DNA of 64,000 nucleotides. Source: Hevea brasiliensis (lineage: Eukaryota > Streptophyta > Magnoliopsida > Malpighiales > Euphorbiaceae). Below are positions 1-10,625 of the stretch, one piece after another; positions within the stretch are counted from its first letter, which is position 1, and each line of letters opens with the position of its first letter. The DNA is taken from contig NC_079495.1 of assembly GCF_030052815.1 (NCBI RefSeq), positions 40,677,651-40,741,650 of the forward strand, written 5' to 3'. The translations under genes were made by a program, and so were the position numbers. Below the pieces are notes generated by a model. It saw nothing but the letters and a program-made list of their open reading frames with translations. It was not told where the DNA came from and searched no databases.

Positions 1-1632
1 ATTCCACATTTCTTGAACAACAGTTTATTCAAGAAGGAGGCAAAGGAAGGCAAATAGAGTTAGAATTGGAGAATTCTGACCAACCAACAGATCAGATGGA
101 TATAGATCCATCTAGTCAACCTATACCTATTGAGGAAACATCTACAGCTGTTCCTTGTAGAACAACCAGGGTATCTCACCCACCAGTGAGATATGGTTTT
201 CTTTATGAAGAAGAACAAGAGTTGTCTATTCATGAAGAAGTAGATCACGGAGATGATCCACTTACCTATGAAGAAGCTATATCAGATATAGACTCTTCAA
301 AAAAAATGGATTGATGCTATGAAATCCGAGATTGATTCCATGTATAAGAATCAAGTTTGGGATCTTGTTGACCCACCTGAAGGTATTGTACCTATAGGGA
401 ACAAATGGGTTTTCAAGAAGAAAATTGGTTCTGATGGAAAGGTAGAGACCTACAAGGCAAGGCTAGTAGTGAAAGGGTTTCACCAAAGGCAAGGAGTCGA
501 TTATGAGGAGACTTTCTCGCCTGTTGCCATGCTTAAATCAATTAGGATTTTATTAGCAATAGCTGCATACTATGATTATCATATTTGGCAGATGGATGTC
601 AAAACAGCTTTTCTCAATGGATACATTGAAGAAAACATTTTCATGGAACAACCTAGGGGTTTTGAATCCCAAGATGGTTCCAAGGTATGCAAGCTAAAGC
701 GATCCATTTATGGGTTGAAACAAGCTTCGAGGAGTTGGAACATCCGTTTTGATGAAGCCATTAAATCCTTTAGTTTTATCAAAAATGAGGATGAGCCATG
801 TGTATATAAGAAGGTTAGTGACAGTGCTATCACTTTCCTTGTCTTATATGTGGATGACATACTGTTGATGGGTAATGACACAAGTATGTTGACCACTATA
901 AAGGTATGGTTGTCAAATATATTCTCCATGAAAGACTTAGGGGAGGCAACCTATATTCTTGGGATTCGCATATATAGAGATAGAGCGAAAAGAATAATTG
1001 GTTTATCTCAAAGTCTATACTTGGAAAAGGTGTTAAAGAGGTTTAACATGCTTGATTCCAAGAGAGGATTGTTACCAAGTGAGACATGGTATCCACCTTT
1101 CTAAAGAGATGTCTCCACGCATAACCAAGAAAGAGATAAGATGGCCGTAATTCCATATGCTTCGCTATTGGAAGTTTAATGTATGCAATGTTGTGTAATA
1201 GGCCTGATATCGCATATGTCGTTAGTTTGACTAGCGGTATCAATCCAATCCGTGTTTGGAACATCGATAGTCGTCAAGAATATCCTTAAGTACTTGAGAA
1301 GAACTAAGGATTTATTCTTGATTTATGGAGGTGGAGACTTGCAATTGGATGGTTATACTGATTCTGATTTCCAATCAGATATCGATGATAGAAAGTCTAC
1401 CTCTGGATATGTGTTCATTTGTAATGGAGGTGCAATCTTGGAAGAGTTCCAAACAAAGCACGATCGCAGATTCCACTACAGAGGTGAGTATATTCGGATC
1501 GATGTTGCAAAGGAAGTCGCTGGATAAAGAAGTTTGTTACAGAACTTGCAGTAGTTCCTTCCATTGAGTCAGCAGTTCCACTACACTGTGACAACAATGG
1601 AGTAGTCATACAGGCTAAGGAACCAAGGTCTC
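1..1632 (+). pseudogene. Copia D pol: IN-RT linker, reverse transcriptase and start of RNase H, frameshifted
   Basis: The reverse transcriptase copies element RNA into DNA in the particle. An acidic linker is readable at 66-314. A run of eight A, against four in copia E, shifts the frame at about 299-306. The RT then reads openly at 319-1104, with the catalytic YVDD at 847-858 (residues 177-180 of that stretch) and the conserved KTAFLNG and YGLKQASRSW blocks. An extra A near 1073 shifts the frame again. Further shifts lie at 1210-1275 and 1485-1525, beside CAG/CTG sites. RNase H is recognisable at about 1325-1527 from GYTDSDF and RKSTSGYVF. The gene stops at the S1 insertion and resumes at 5526. 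It is not translatable as it stands. Confidence 0.9.
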
Positions 1633-3338
1633 CGTAACACCCCTATGTTCGGTAATGCGTTCTACTGTTCCGGTGACCAATGTTGTCCGGACAGCTAGGA
1701 TGCCTAGAACTACACTTCGATATGAGTGAGGAGACATTAAATAATGAAATACAAGAAAAGAAAATACAAGAAAAACAAAGGAAAAATAATAGCAAAGAAA
1801 TGTAACCAAGTTAAGCTTAGAAAACCCTAGCGATGGGTGACCGCACCGGGAAGTCACGGCGTGGACCGTTGACTAGCCCTGGACCACGGGAAACCCTGGA
1901 AAATATTTTTAGGATTTAAATAGACACCAGTTGAAGTACAAATACCATTAGAAATATCAAGAAAAATTAAATAATTAGTACAAAGAAAAGTGAGAAATCG
2001 AAAAACGGACAAAACCCAGTGTTACCGAAAAATCTAGAATGCAACCCGAACAGAGGCATTGTGGTCATTTGACATCCTGAATTGTCTTTTGACCTAAATG
2101 TCCATTAAAAATAAATAATATTACACTTGGAAAATATAATGAAAAATTAATTTAGGGGTACCTAATGTAAATAGCAAAAATGGAGGGTAAATGGAGTAAT
2201 TATCAATTAAAACATATAATATGATTTAATTAAGGTGAGTGGACCACTAAGGGAATTAAAAATTCACTAAGTGGGTAGATTACTCAACTAATGTCTTCTT
2301 CTTCCTCTCAAATCCTCACTTTGCCAAATTGAATTTTCTCTCCATTGTCCACCATGGCCACACCTTGCATGCAAGCTCCACTCCTAATGATCAAGCCACA
2401 ATTTCTCCAATTGTTCTTCATTAAACTTGTTCTACACATCATGGGCAGCATGTAGGAAGCAAGAAAGAGAATTTTTGGTGAGGTTTTGAAGAATTTCCAA
2501 AGTGGTAAGTTTGTGTTTTTGATTATTGTTTAATTAAAGTTTGTAAGGATGTTATGGGTGTTTGAATTATGGAGAAATTTTTGAGGTTTGATGTTTAAAT
2601 GGAGAAGTGTACTTTTGGCAGCCATGGAAACACTTTGAAGGCAGTTTATTTGTGCTTGTAAATGGTGAATTAAATGATTGATTAAATGTATATTGTGCAG
2701 GAAATTGTTTAGGTGATGTATACTTAGTATATGTAAATGTAAAATGAAATTAAAGCTTGGAAAGTAATGGAATGTAAGTGTACCATTGTGGCAGTTTGCT
2801 AACCCTTGAAGAATGCTGGAATTCATGCTTGGTTTATGGAATAATGATGTTAAAATGTGTTGGTTGTTATGGCAGTTTGAATGTATGTATAGTAGTGTGA
2901 AGGTTAGACATGTGAATGAGCTTGGTTATGGAGTTAAATTATTGTAAATTGAGTTGGGCAAATTCTGCACTTGTTGGTGCACATTGAATGTAATTGTAAG
3001 CTGCCAAAATGACCTATAATGTGTTGTGAATTATGTTTAGGTCATGGTACAACAAGAATTAGTTTGAATGTTAAGTTTGGTGAGTGTTAAAAGTGATGTT
3101 TGATATGTATGCAAGAATTTCAATAAGGCAGTTTGTGTTTTAGGCCTATAACTTTAAGTGTGTGGCTCCAATTGGTATGAGACAAATTGGAGGTGAAACT
3201 AGGCACAAAATGTGCCAACTTTCATGAAGGAAGCTTGCCAAAATTCTGCTTGCAAGGTAGCTTGAAAAATGACCAAATCCGGATTAAGTGCAAATAAGGC
3301 CTGAAAATTGACCATTTGGGCAGCAGTTAATGTTTAGG

Positions 3339-3635
3339 CCATAACTCACTCAAAACAGGTCCAATTGACCTGAAATTTTGACCATGAATAGTTAAGACCC
3401 ATATCTACAAGTATTATGAAGACACCAAAGCCCATAAATGACCATAAGCAAGTCAAACATCTTGTACAAGTTCGGGTCCAAAAACTGGCCGAACCAAAAT
3501 TGACATAAAATGACCTAAAGTGACCAATTTTGATGCAATTTGACCAGCAATAGTAAAATGACCATAACTTGGTCTACATAATTCAGAATGACCTGAAATT
3601 TTGCCTCGCGTTCCATAAGACATAGATCTACAAGT
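3339..3635 (+). repeat. Pair of degenerate ~74-bp units in gypsy LTR S1
   Basis: Two units (3339-3412 and 3562-3635) share the ordered blocks CCATAACT, GACCTGAAATTTTG, AAGAC and CTACAAGT with the same internal spacing but diverged sequence between them. The same pair occurs in both LTRs of gypsy A (about 12319-12392 and 12541-12614) and in gypsy B (from about 25101 and 25322). Function is unknown. Confidence 0.75.
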
Positions 3636-4395
3636 TTGTAGTTTTGACCGAAACCCGAAAACCAAGGGAACTAGGTCGTCCGGCTAGGTCAAACTAGTAT
3701 CCCGGAGTCCAGCAAATCGCAAGAAAATGCAGTATACACGGAAATGAATTTGGTAACATGTACCAACCCTAAAAGACTATCGAATGTGATATATTAATGA
3801 CATGAAAACCTAAATTACCTAGAATGTACCAAGGGTCGACATAGTAGGTTGACTAAGCGAATAAATGAATTCAGTGAATTAATTATCAAGCATTATCGTT
3901 AGAGACAGTTTAAATGAGTACTGAAACACTTCAAATTGTGTTTCTCAGTTAGCAAAGACTCAGGGAGGGGAAGGAAATACTGAGTCAGAGCCAAGAGACA
4001 GTTATCAGAGGTTTGTGGACAATAATTAATTCTTTTGAATTTTTCAATTGGAATAAATTATGATTATTTGTATTGTTTTAAATTGTGTTTGTGCACAATA
4101 GTTATTTCTTTTGAAATTTTCAATTGAAGTAAACTATAATTATTTGTATGTTATTGTTTTAAATTGTGTCCGTGCACAATACTTTTATATTCACTACTTT
4201 TACTAGCAAATTTATGTGGAGAAATGAGTTATGAATAATTTTTGATTTCTTTAGTTTTGGGAATATTATTTAGAACTTATTGTGTTGCCAACTTTGCAAA
4301 TGGAAATTTTGAGATAAAATGTGATTTATGGTTTGTATGAAATATTGTGATTTGAAATTGTTTTGATTCACACTTGGCATGACACTGTTATTATA

Positions 4396-4540
4396 TTCCT
4401 CCCTCTTTGACTTATCGGTCTGGGGTGAGTGTGATTATGTTCCTCCCTCTTTGACTTGCCAGTCTAAGGTGAGTGTGGATGAGTACTCATTATTCAGCTA
4501 GCTTCCTCCCTCATTGATTTTGATTATTGGGGTGAGTGTG
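4396..4540 (+). repeat. Three imperfect ~40-bp units in gypsy LTR S1
   Basis: Units starting at 4396, 4440 and 4503 each begin TTCCTCCCTC and end near GGTGAGTGTG. The corresponding part of gypsy A carries different duplicated units, so this is a variable cassette of the LTR. Confidence 0.75.
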
Positions 4541-4620
4541 TCTTGTCGTGGTGTACAACACGGCATGTGTGGAAAAATTGTGTCATGGCCTAAATTATGT
4601 TATCGATTGGCAACATTGTA

Positions 4621-4792
4621 TTATTCAGTTATTTGATCGAATTGTGTTATTGATTTGCAAAAACGTATTTATTCAGTTATTTGATCGAATTGTGTTATTG
4701 ATTTGCAAAACGGTATTATTCAGTTATTTGATCGAATTGTGTTATTGATTTGCAAAACGGTATTATTCAATTACTTGATCAAATTTGTGTTA
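4621..4792 (+). repeat. 47-48-bp tandem repeat in gypsy LTR S1 (3 units plus a partial)
   Basis: Units start at 4621, 4669, 4716 and 4763 and are built on TTATTCAGTTATTTGATCGA followed by a TGTGTTATTGATTTGCAAAA-like half. The second and third units are nearly identical and the fourth is partial and diverged. The array is absent from the LTRs of gypsy A, B and C. Confidence 0.9.
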
Positions 4793-5520
4793 GGTGAATT
4801 TTGTAAATTGTGAAACGGAATTGTGAATCATTTGATTTGTGAACTGTCGATAAAAGATTTATATATCGCATTTCAAATTGTTATTGTGCACCATTGAGTA
4901 AATTTTACTCAGCGATAGCTTTTCATTGCTGTCGCAGGTAGACAGACTGATAGGGCAGTAGACTAGGCTGCTAGTACATTCAGCGAGAAATCATCGGGTA
5001 TATTGAGTATACCATATTTAGCATTTTATATTGTAATGTATGTTCACTCTATGTATATAGTGTTCTTGGTTTTGAGCAGTTGTAAATTAAAATTGTACAT
5101 TAAAGTTGTAAAATAAATTATGAGTTATTTGGACTTGTAAAAATTGTATTATATTTCTTGTATCTCAGTCTTTGAAAAATTATTGTGGATTTGTGTTGAA
5201 TTATGCTAGAGTTTGAGATTGAGAAAAATATTGAAGTGCTTTTTACAGGTTTTTGAAGAATTGTTTTATCCAAATTACGAAGGGCACTCTGCCAAAATTT
5301 TTTACAGAAATTACTAATAGTCTAAATGTGTTAGTTAATTCACCTCAGTTCAAAAAGGTTTTTAACACCTGTAAATAGTGCTCACCACTGTAAAAGAAGT
5401 AAGAAAAGTTTTTGAAAATCCCTTGTAGTGTATTTAATGGGTTATCAGTAGGCGAAGTTGGTAATTCATTACGTATACTACGGGATCATGTTATGCCTTA
5501 CAGAGGGGTAGGGTGTGACA

Positions 5521-5722
5521 GTCTCACCAGAAATCCAAACACATAGAAAGGCGCTACCACATTATCAGAGAAATAGTTGGGCGGGGCGATGTAGCCATGC
5601 AGAAAATAGCATCAGCTGAAAATCCAGCTGATCCATTCACTAAGCCTATGTCACAGACTCAGTTAGACCAATATCTTGAGAAGATAGGTCTAAGATATTG
5701 TAATGAATGGCTCAAGTGCTAG
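5521..5722 (+). pseudogene. Copia D RNase H C-terminus
   Basis: After the S1 insertion and its duplicated GTCTC, the copia RNase H resumes with the region encoding the HQKSKHIE-like block and runs to a TAG at 5720-5722, matching the ends of copia E and F. It forms the last 65 or so codons of pol. The reading frame is open here but is separated from the rest of the gene by 3.9 kb. Confidence 0.85.
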
Positions 5723-5730
5723 TGGGAGAT
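5721..5730 (+). promoter_or_regulatory. Copia D polypurine tract
   Basis: AGTGGGAGAT lies immediately before the 3' LTR and overlaps the pol stop codon. It is conserved before every copia 3' LTR in the window (51307, 62827, and reversed at 43101). It is the expected plus-strand primer site. Confidence 0.85.
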
Positions 5731-7816
5731 TGTTAGTAATATGCCCTAGAGCATATCATTTAGTATGTATCTTGTACATATTTTTATTAATAAAAGGCAT
5801 TTCCACTTTTCTGTTTACATAATATATTTATGTGTAATAGAAAAGGTCCATTGATATTTTGTTAGAAATATTATTCTTAAGTTGTTAAGAATATGAGTGA
5901 CAATATTTCTAGCATAAAGTATCATAAATAGGTTCATAATCGAGGATACTTCATAATAAGGACATGACTTATCCAGAAAGATTGTATTCATATTTGTTCC
6001 CAAGTTATTTATATGAGATATAAATAAGATGGAATGGTGAGTCTCATGCCATATAACAAACATGGTAGGCACTTATAAATGATAAGTAGTCAACCAGTGA
6101 CACTTGTGACAAGCACATGGAGTTTACTCTTGTCAATGTTTTGTCAAAAATCATATCGGCCTATAATCTTTAGACTGAGATAGCACAGCTTATTTTGTAT
6201 ATAGGTAGTTTGAGTTTGATAACGCTTTCATACTTGTACTATGTATGGGTATATGGGCATCCTGTTGGCTACTAGTTATATATGGAGGTAGGTGTTGATC
6301 AAGATGGAATCTGCTCTCTAAGTAAATAGAGTTAAAATCCTATGTTCATTTAATTGTTCTTGATGTTTCAAGTTCTGGCCAGACAGATAGATTTATTCAG
6401 AAAAAAGTTTCTGATGAGAAAATCTTTTTAATCAAGAACTGGAATTAAAAGAAAACATAATATTCAAAGCAAATGGAGCTTGACATAAACCATGACTCCA
6501 GCTTGAGTTGGGATTTTGTAACAGAGAGATTCTAGTGCATGGTAACATATGATTATAGGTTCATTTAAGGTAAACCTTATTACTAATTGGGTGGCCATGG
6601 CATGCTATGCTAGGTGTTAACCATGGTCTATGAGGTTCATAAAATGATTTAGAGAAATCATTTATGGTAAGAAAGAGTTCTGATGATATTAAGAGTTGAT
6701 ATCATGTCTCATCGCCAATTAGTGATGAGCCTAATAAGTCACACACATACACAAGTTATCACCTATTTAAATATGATTTAATTAATTAATTAAAGAGTTT
6801 AATTGATTAATTAAATAGGTTTAGTTTGCAATTAAATTGCAAAGTCCCTAGCATGAATTGAAACCAAATCTAGATTATTGGATGTATAGTATAAGTTAAA
6901 TTTATATTTAAAGTGTTTAAATATGAATTTAATTAATGAGAAATTAATTTATAGAGATTAATTAATTAATTTATATTTGATATAAATTAGAAGAAGAAAA
7001 TAATTATTTTGGGTTAAGAACTCAAAATTAAGACACAGGGGCATTTTGGTCATTTCACATTGTGACACATGGCACCATGAGATGGTGACACATGGGATTA
7101 CACATAAGCTAGCCAAATATTTTTTAATCATCTAAGGTGATTAAAATCAAGATTAAATATAGGTTTGACACTTAGCACAATGTGATTGGGTCACTTAAAC
7201 CTAGAGCTAATCAAAGGGTGACATGTGGCAAGGGTTTAATGTGTTAACCTAGCTATATAAGTGTTATTATGAAAAAGAAAATCAACTAGCAGCCACTCCT
7301 CTCCTTTATCACGCCATTTTGAGGCTGTCCATCTATTCTTCTTCATCTCTCATCAATTCAAAGAGATTAGCCATCAATCTCTTGAATTAAGAACACTAGA
7401 AATTATTTCTGTTTACATCTCTAGTCTCTTAAAAGACAGAACTTGAATTTCTAATTAATAGAAAAAGCTTTAGAAGCTGTTCAAGGGCTGCCATAGGTGT
7501 TCTTGGTGTGGACAAGCTAGAGGGATAACATTTGGTATCCTGAAGACAAATCTCAAAGGCGCAGACACGCTGTAGTGCATCAAGAGGTTAGTGTAATCGT
7601 TCTTGATTTAATCTAGGGTTCTAAAATTAATCTGATTAATTTTAAAATCTTAAATGACAAATACAGATCCAAAAACATATTAAAAGAGTTTTAATATGTT
7701 GTTTATCATTGAAATCAAATAGATAAAAATAAATCTTGCACGATGCATGTGACCCTAGGTGAAAATTTTTGAATTCAATGGTATAAACTTGTGTTTTTCA
7801 TGCTTCCATTCCTTCA
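5731..7816 (+). repeat. Copia D 3' LTR (2,086 bp)
   Basis: It begins TGTTAGTAATATGCCCTAGA right after the polypurine tract and ends TCCTTCA-like at 7816, directly abutting gypsy B protease sequence. It is collinear with the copia E 5' LTR (54958-57065). An AT-rich stretch at 6770-6990 holds inverted TTAATTAAT-type palindromes found in all copia LTRs here. The right target duplication would be 7817-7821; the left copy is off window. Confidence 0.95.
7254..7260 (+). promoter_or_regulatory. Candidate TATA box of copia D LTR
   Basis: TATATAA stands about 560 bp before the LTR end, upstream of a pyrimidine-rich stretch. The equivalent site in copia E reads TATTTAA (56496-56502). Placement fits a Pol II LTR promoter; no start site can be proven from sequence. 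Confidence 0.45.
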
Positions 7817-9225
7817 CTTTTAATCAAGATGTGTTTGTGTTATTTGATCCGGGTTCTACCCACTCCTATGTGAGTACTAGCATCATTGATTGCATTGCTA
7901 TTCCGTGTGTGAAAATGGACTTTGAGGTGCTAGTAACAAGTCCACTAGGATAAGAGGTTAGGGTCAATAGAATGTATAGGGATTGTCCTTTGGTGATCCA
8001 AGGACATACTCTTCTATCTGATCTCATTGAAATGCCCTTCAGAGATTATGATATCATCTTGGGCATGGATTGGTTAGCCAGGCATCACGCCATGATTGAC
8101 TGTAGACTAAAGACAGTCACTTTTGGTCTCCCTCAGTACAGTGATGTAATAATACATGGGGAGAGGAAGCTATTGCCATCAAACATCATTTCGGCTGCAC
8201 TAGCCAGAAAAATTATTTGAAAGGGGTGCGAAGCATACTTAGCACATGTGGTAGACACCCAAGTGGGGAGTCCAGCATTAAGGGACATTCCAATAATATA
8301 TGACTTTCCAAATGTGTTTCCTGATGAATTGCTAGGATTACCTCCAGAGAGAGAAATGCAGTTTGAGATTAATATTATGCCTGGTGTGGATCCAATCTCC
8401 ATAACACCATACAAAATGGCACCAGCAGAGTTGAAGGAGTTGAAGGTACAATTTCAAGAACTACTTAAAAAGGGCTTCATCTGCCCTAGTGTGTCACCTT
8501 GGGGAGCACCAGTATTGTTTGTTAAGAAGAAAGATGGCACTCTCCACTTATGTATTGACTACCAGCAGTTGAATAAGGTGACAATAAAGAATAGATATCC
8601 ATTGCCTCGCATTGATGATCTATTTGATCAATTGAAGGGTGCAGCTGTATTCTCCAAAATTGATTTGCGATCTGGTTATTATTAGTTAAAAGTGTAAGAG
8701 CAGAGTATTCCAAAAACTACTTTTAGAACTCGATATGGCCACTATGAGTTTCTTGTAATTCCATTCGGGTTAACTAATGCTCCAGCTGCTTTTATGGATC
8801 TGATGAACGCTATCTTCAGACTATATCTCGACTAGTTTGTGGTGGTGTTTATTGATGACATTTTGATATATTCAAGGAATGCAGAGGAGCATGACAGACA
8901 TCTGCGGATTATACTACAGACCTTAAGGGAGAAACAGCTATATGCCAAATTGTCGAAATGTGAATTTTGGTTGAAAGAAATCTCTTTCTTGGAACATGTT
9001 GTGTCAGCTGAAGGAATCAAGGTAGATTCCAGCAAGGTAGAAGCTATCCTTAATTGGAAGCCACCCAGGAATATTACAGAAATTCATAGTTTTCTGGGTT
9101 TAGTTGGATATTACCATCGATTTGTGAAAGGGTTTTCTATGTTGGCTTCTCCACTGACCAAGCTGCTTTGGAAAGATGTAAAATTTCAGTGGACGGATAA
9201 ATGTCAGCAGATTTTTGATGAGTAA
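7817..9225 (+). pseudogene. Gypsy B protease and reverse transcriptase, with nonsense codons
   Basis: One reading frame runs from 7819 to about 9222. The protease shows DPGSTHSYVS (about 7849-7878). RT has [13 protein letters not shown] and the catalytic FIDD at 8848-8859. In-frame stops at 7951 (TAA), 8218 (TGA), 8683 (TAG), about 8695 (TAA) and 8833 (TAG) interrupt it. Compared with gypsy A, most are CAG-to-TAG or CAA-to-TAA changes. There is no frameshift until a 2-bp loss near 9222, in the GAGTTGAAGAGG region. The pattern is that of an old, silenced copy decaying by point mutation. Confidence 0.9.
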
Positions 9226-10625
9226 GAGGTGTTTGACTGAAGCTCCAGTCCTTACTTTACCTACACCGGGTAAGGAATACACAGTTTATGGTGATAGTTC
9301 TCATAATGGGTTAGGCTGTGTACTGATGCAAGATTGGAATGTCATTGCTTATGCATCACGCCAGCTGTAGCCGCATGAGAGGAACTATCCGACACATGAA
9401 TTGGAGCTAGCAGCTATTGTATTTGCTCTTAAGATCTGGAGACATTACTTATATGGGGAGAAGTGTTATATCTACACAGATCACAAGAGTTTGAAGTATT
9501 TGGGCACTCAGAAGGAATTGAATTTGAGATAGAGGAGATGGTTAGAACTGATTAAAGACTATGATTGCTTAATAGATTATCAGCTAGGGAAAGCAAATGT
9601 GGTGGTTGACGCCTTAAGTCGTAAGACTATGACAAGTCTCAGAGTTTCTCCTTTGTCCATGGTACATGAGTTGAAAGCACAGCATGCTAGTTTGGAGATT
9701 GATAATGAGAGACAGACAGTAGTTGCATGGCATATACAGCCAGTGTTGATTGATCAGATCAGAATGGCTATTCAGAATGATGAAAAATGTCAGAAGCTAC
9801 TGAAAGAAGTCCAACAGGGCAAGAAACCTGAATTCTTTATGAGAGATGATGGTTTATTGCTACATCAGGGCAGAATGTGTGTTCCTAATGATGTGGAATT
9901 GAGACAGATCATTATGAAACAAGCATATGGGTCTCCTTTTGCTATGCATCCTGGTGGAACTAAAATGTACAGAGGGCTAAAAGAGCATTACTGGTGGATG
10001 GGTATAAAAGGGGATGTAACCCATTTTGTCTCCAAATGCCTAACTTGTCAGTAAGTGAAGGCAGAACATCAAGTATTAGCAGGTTTTTTACATCCATTGC
10101 CAATACCAGAGTGGAAATGGGAACGAATAACTATGAATTTTGTGATGAGACTTCTGAGGACACAGAATAGTCATGATACAGTATGGGTTATAGTTGATAG
10201 ACTGAGCAAGTCTGCTTACTTTTTGCTAGTTCGGATGGACAATAGTTTAGAGAGATTAGCCAGATTTTACATAAATGAGATTATAAAACTGCATGGAGTG
10301 CTAGTATCAATTGTATCAAACAGAAATCCTAGGTTCACTTCTAGATTCTGGGGTAGTCTTCAGAGAGCCCTAGGAACTAGATTGAACTTTAGCACGGCAT
10401 TCCACCCACAGACAGATGGCCAATCTGAGAGGGTAATTCAGATATTGAAGGATATGCTACGGGCTTGTGTGATTGAGTTTGAAGGTAGTTGGGATACACA
10501 CTTGCCTTTGATTGAGTTTGTTTATAACAATAGCTACCAATCAAGCATTGGGATGCCTCCATATGAAGCCTTGTATGGCAGAAAGTTCAGAACTCCCCTA
10601 TGTTGGGATGAAGTAGGTGAAAGGA
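9226..10625 (+). pseudogene. Gypsy B RNase H and integrase, first part
   Basis: The frame after the 9222 shift continues to the gypsy A insertion. RNase H is recognisable from [10 protein letters not shown] (about 9473-9502) and the end block DALSRK (about 9608). Stops lie at 9368 (TAG), 9530 (TAG) and 10052 (TAA). The integrase zinc-binding region reads MHPGGTKMYRGLKEHYWWM and CLTC. In the core the second catalytic position, normally SDRD, reads SNRN, so an essential aspartate is lost through G-to-A changes. The [10 protein letters not shown] block with the catalytic Glu is intact. The last codon is split by the A insertion at 10625/22785. Confidence 0.9.

Larger units (their letters stand above)
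1633..5520 (+). repeat. Gypsy solo LTR S1 (3,888 bp), TSD GTCTC
   Basis: A complete Tekay-type LTR sits alone inside the copia D RNase H, flanked by a perfect 5-bp duplication GTCTC (1628-1632 and 5521-5525). The uninterrupted sequence is seen in copia E near 62630. It ends GGGTGTGACA like the other gypsy LTRs here. Its first base is C instead of T, so the usual TG terminus reads CG. No internal region remains, so it arose by recombination between two LTRs of a former full element. It is about 200-350 bp longer than the other gypsy LTRs in the window and differs from them mainly in a tandem-repeat block at 4.4-4.8 kb. Confidence 0.95.
1..7816 (+). mobile_element. Ty1/copia element D, 3' portion (5' part off window), nested in gypsy B
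   Basis: The window opens inside a copia pol gene and continues through RT, RNase H, polypurine tract and a complete 3' LTR ending in CA at 7816. The next base resumes the protease of gypsy element B in mid-protein, so D is an insertion in B; its 5' LTR and left target duplication lie before base 1. D is itself split by gypsy solo LTR S1 (1633-5520). The closest copy in the window is copia E at 61 kb, whose pol it follows almost base for base. Domain order IN-RT-RH and a 2.1 kb LTR place it in the Tork/Angela-like group; the lineage is an inference. Confidence 0.93.

Noticed and set aside
6770..6990. AT-rich palindromic TTAATTAAT clusters as an independent MITE inside the copia LTR
   Set aside because: Present at the same place in every copia LTR in the window without terminal duplications, so they are part of the LTR itself.
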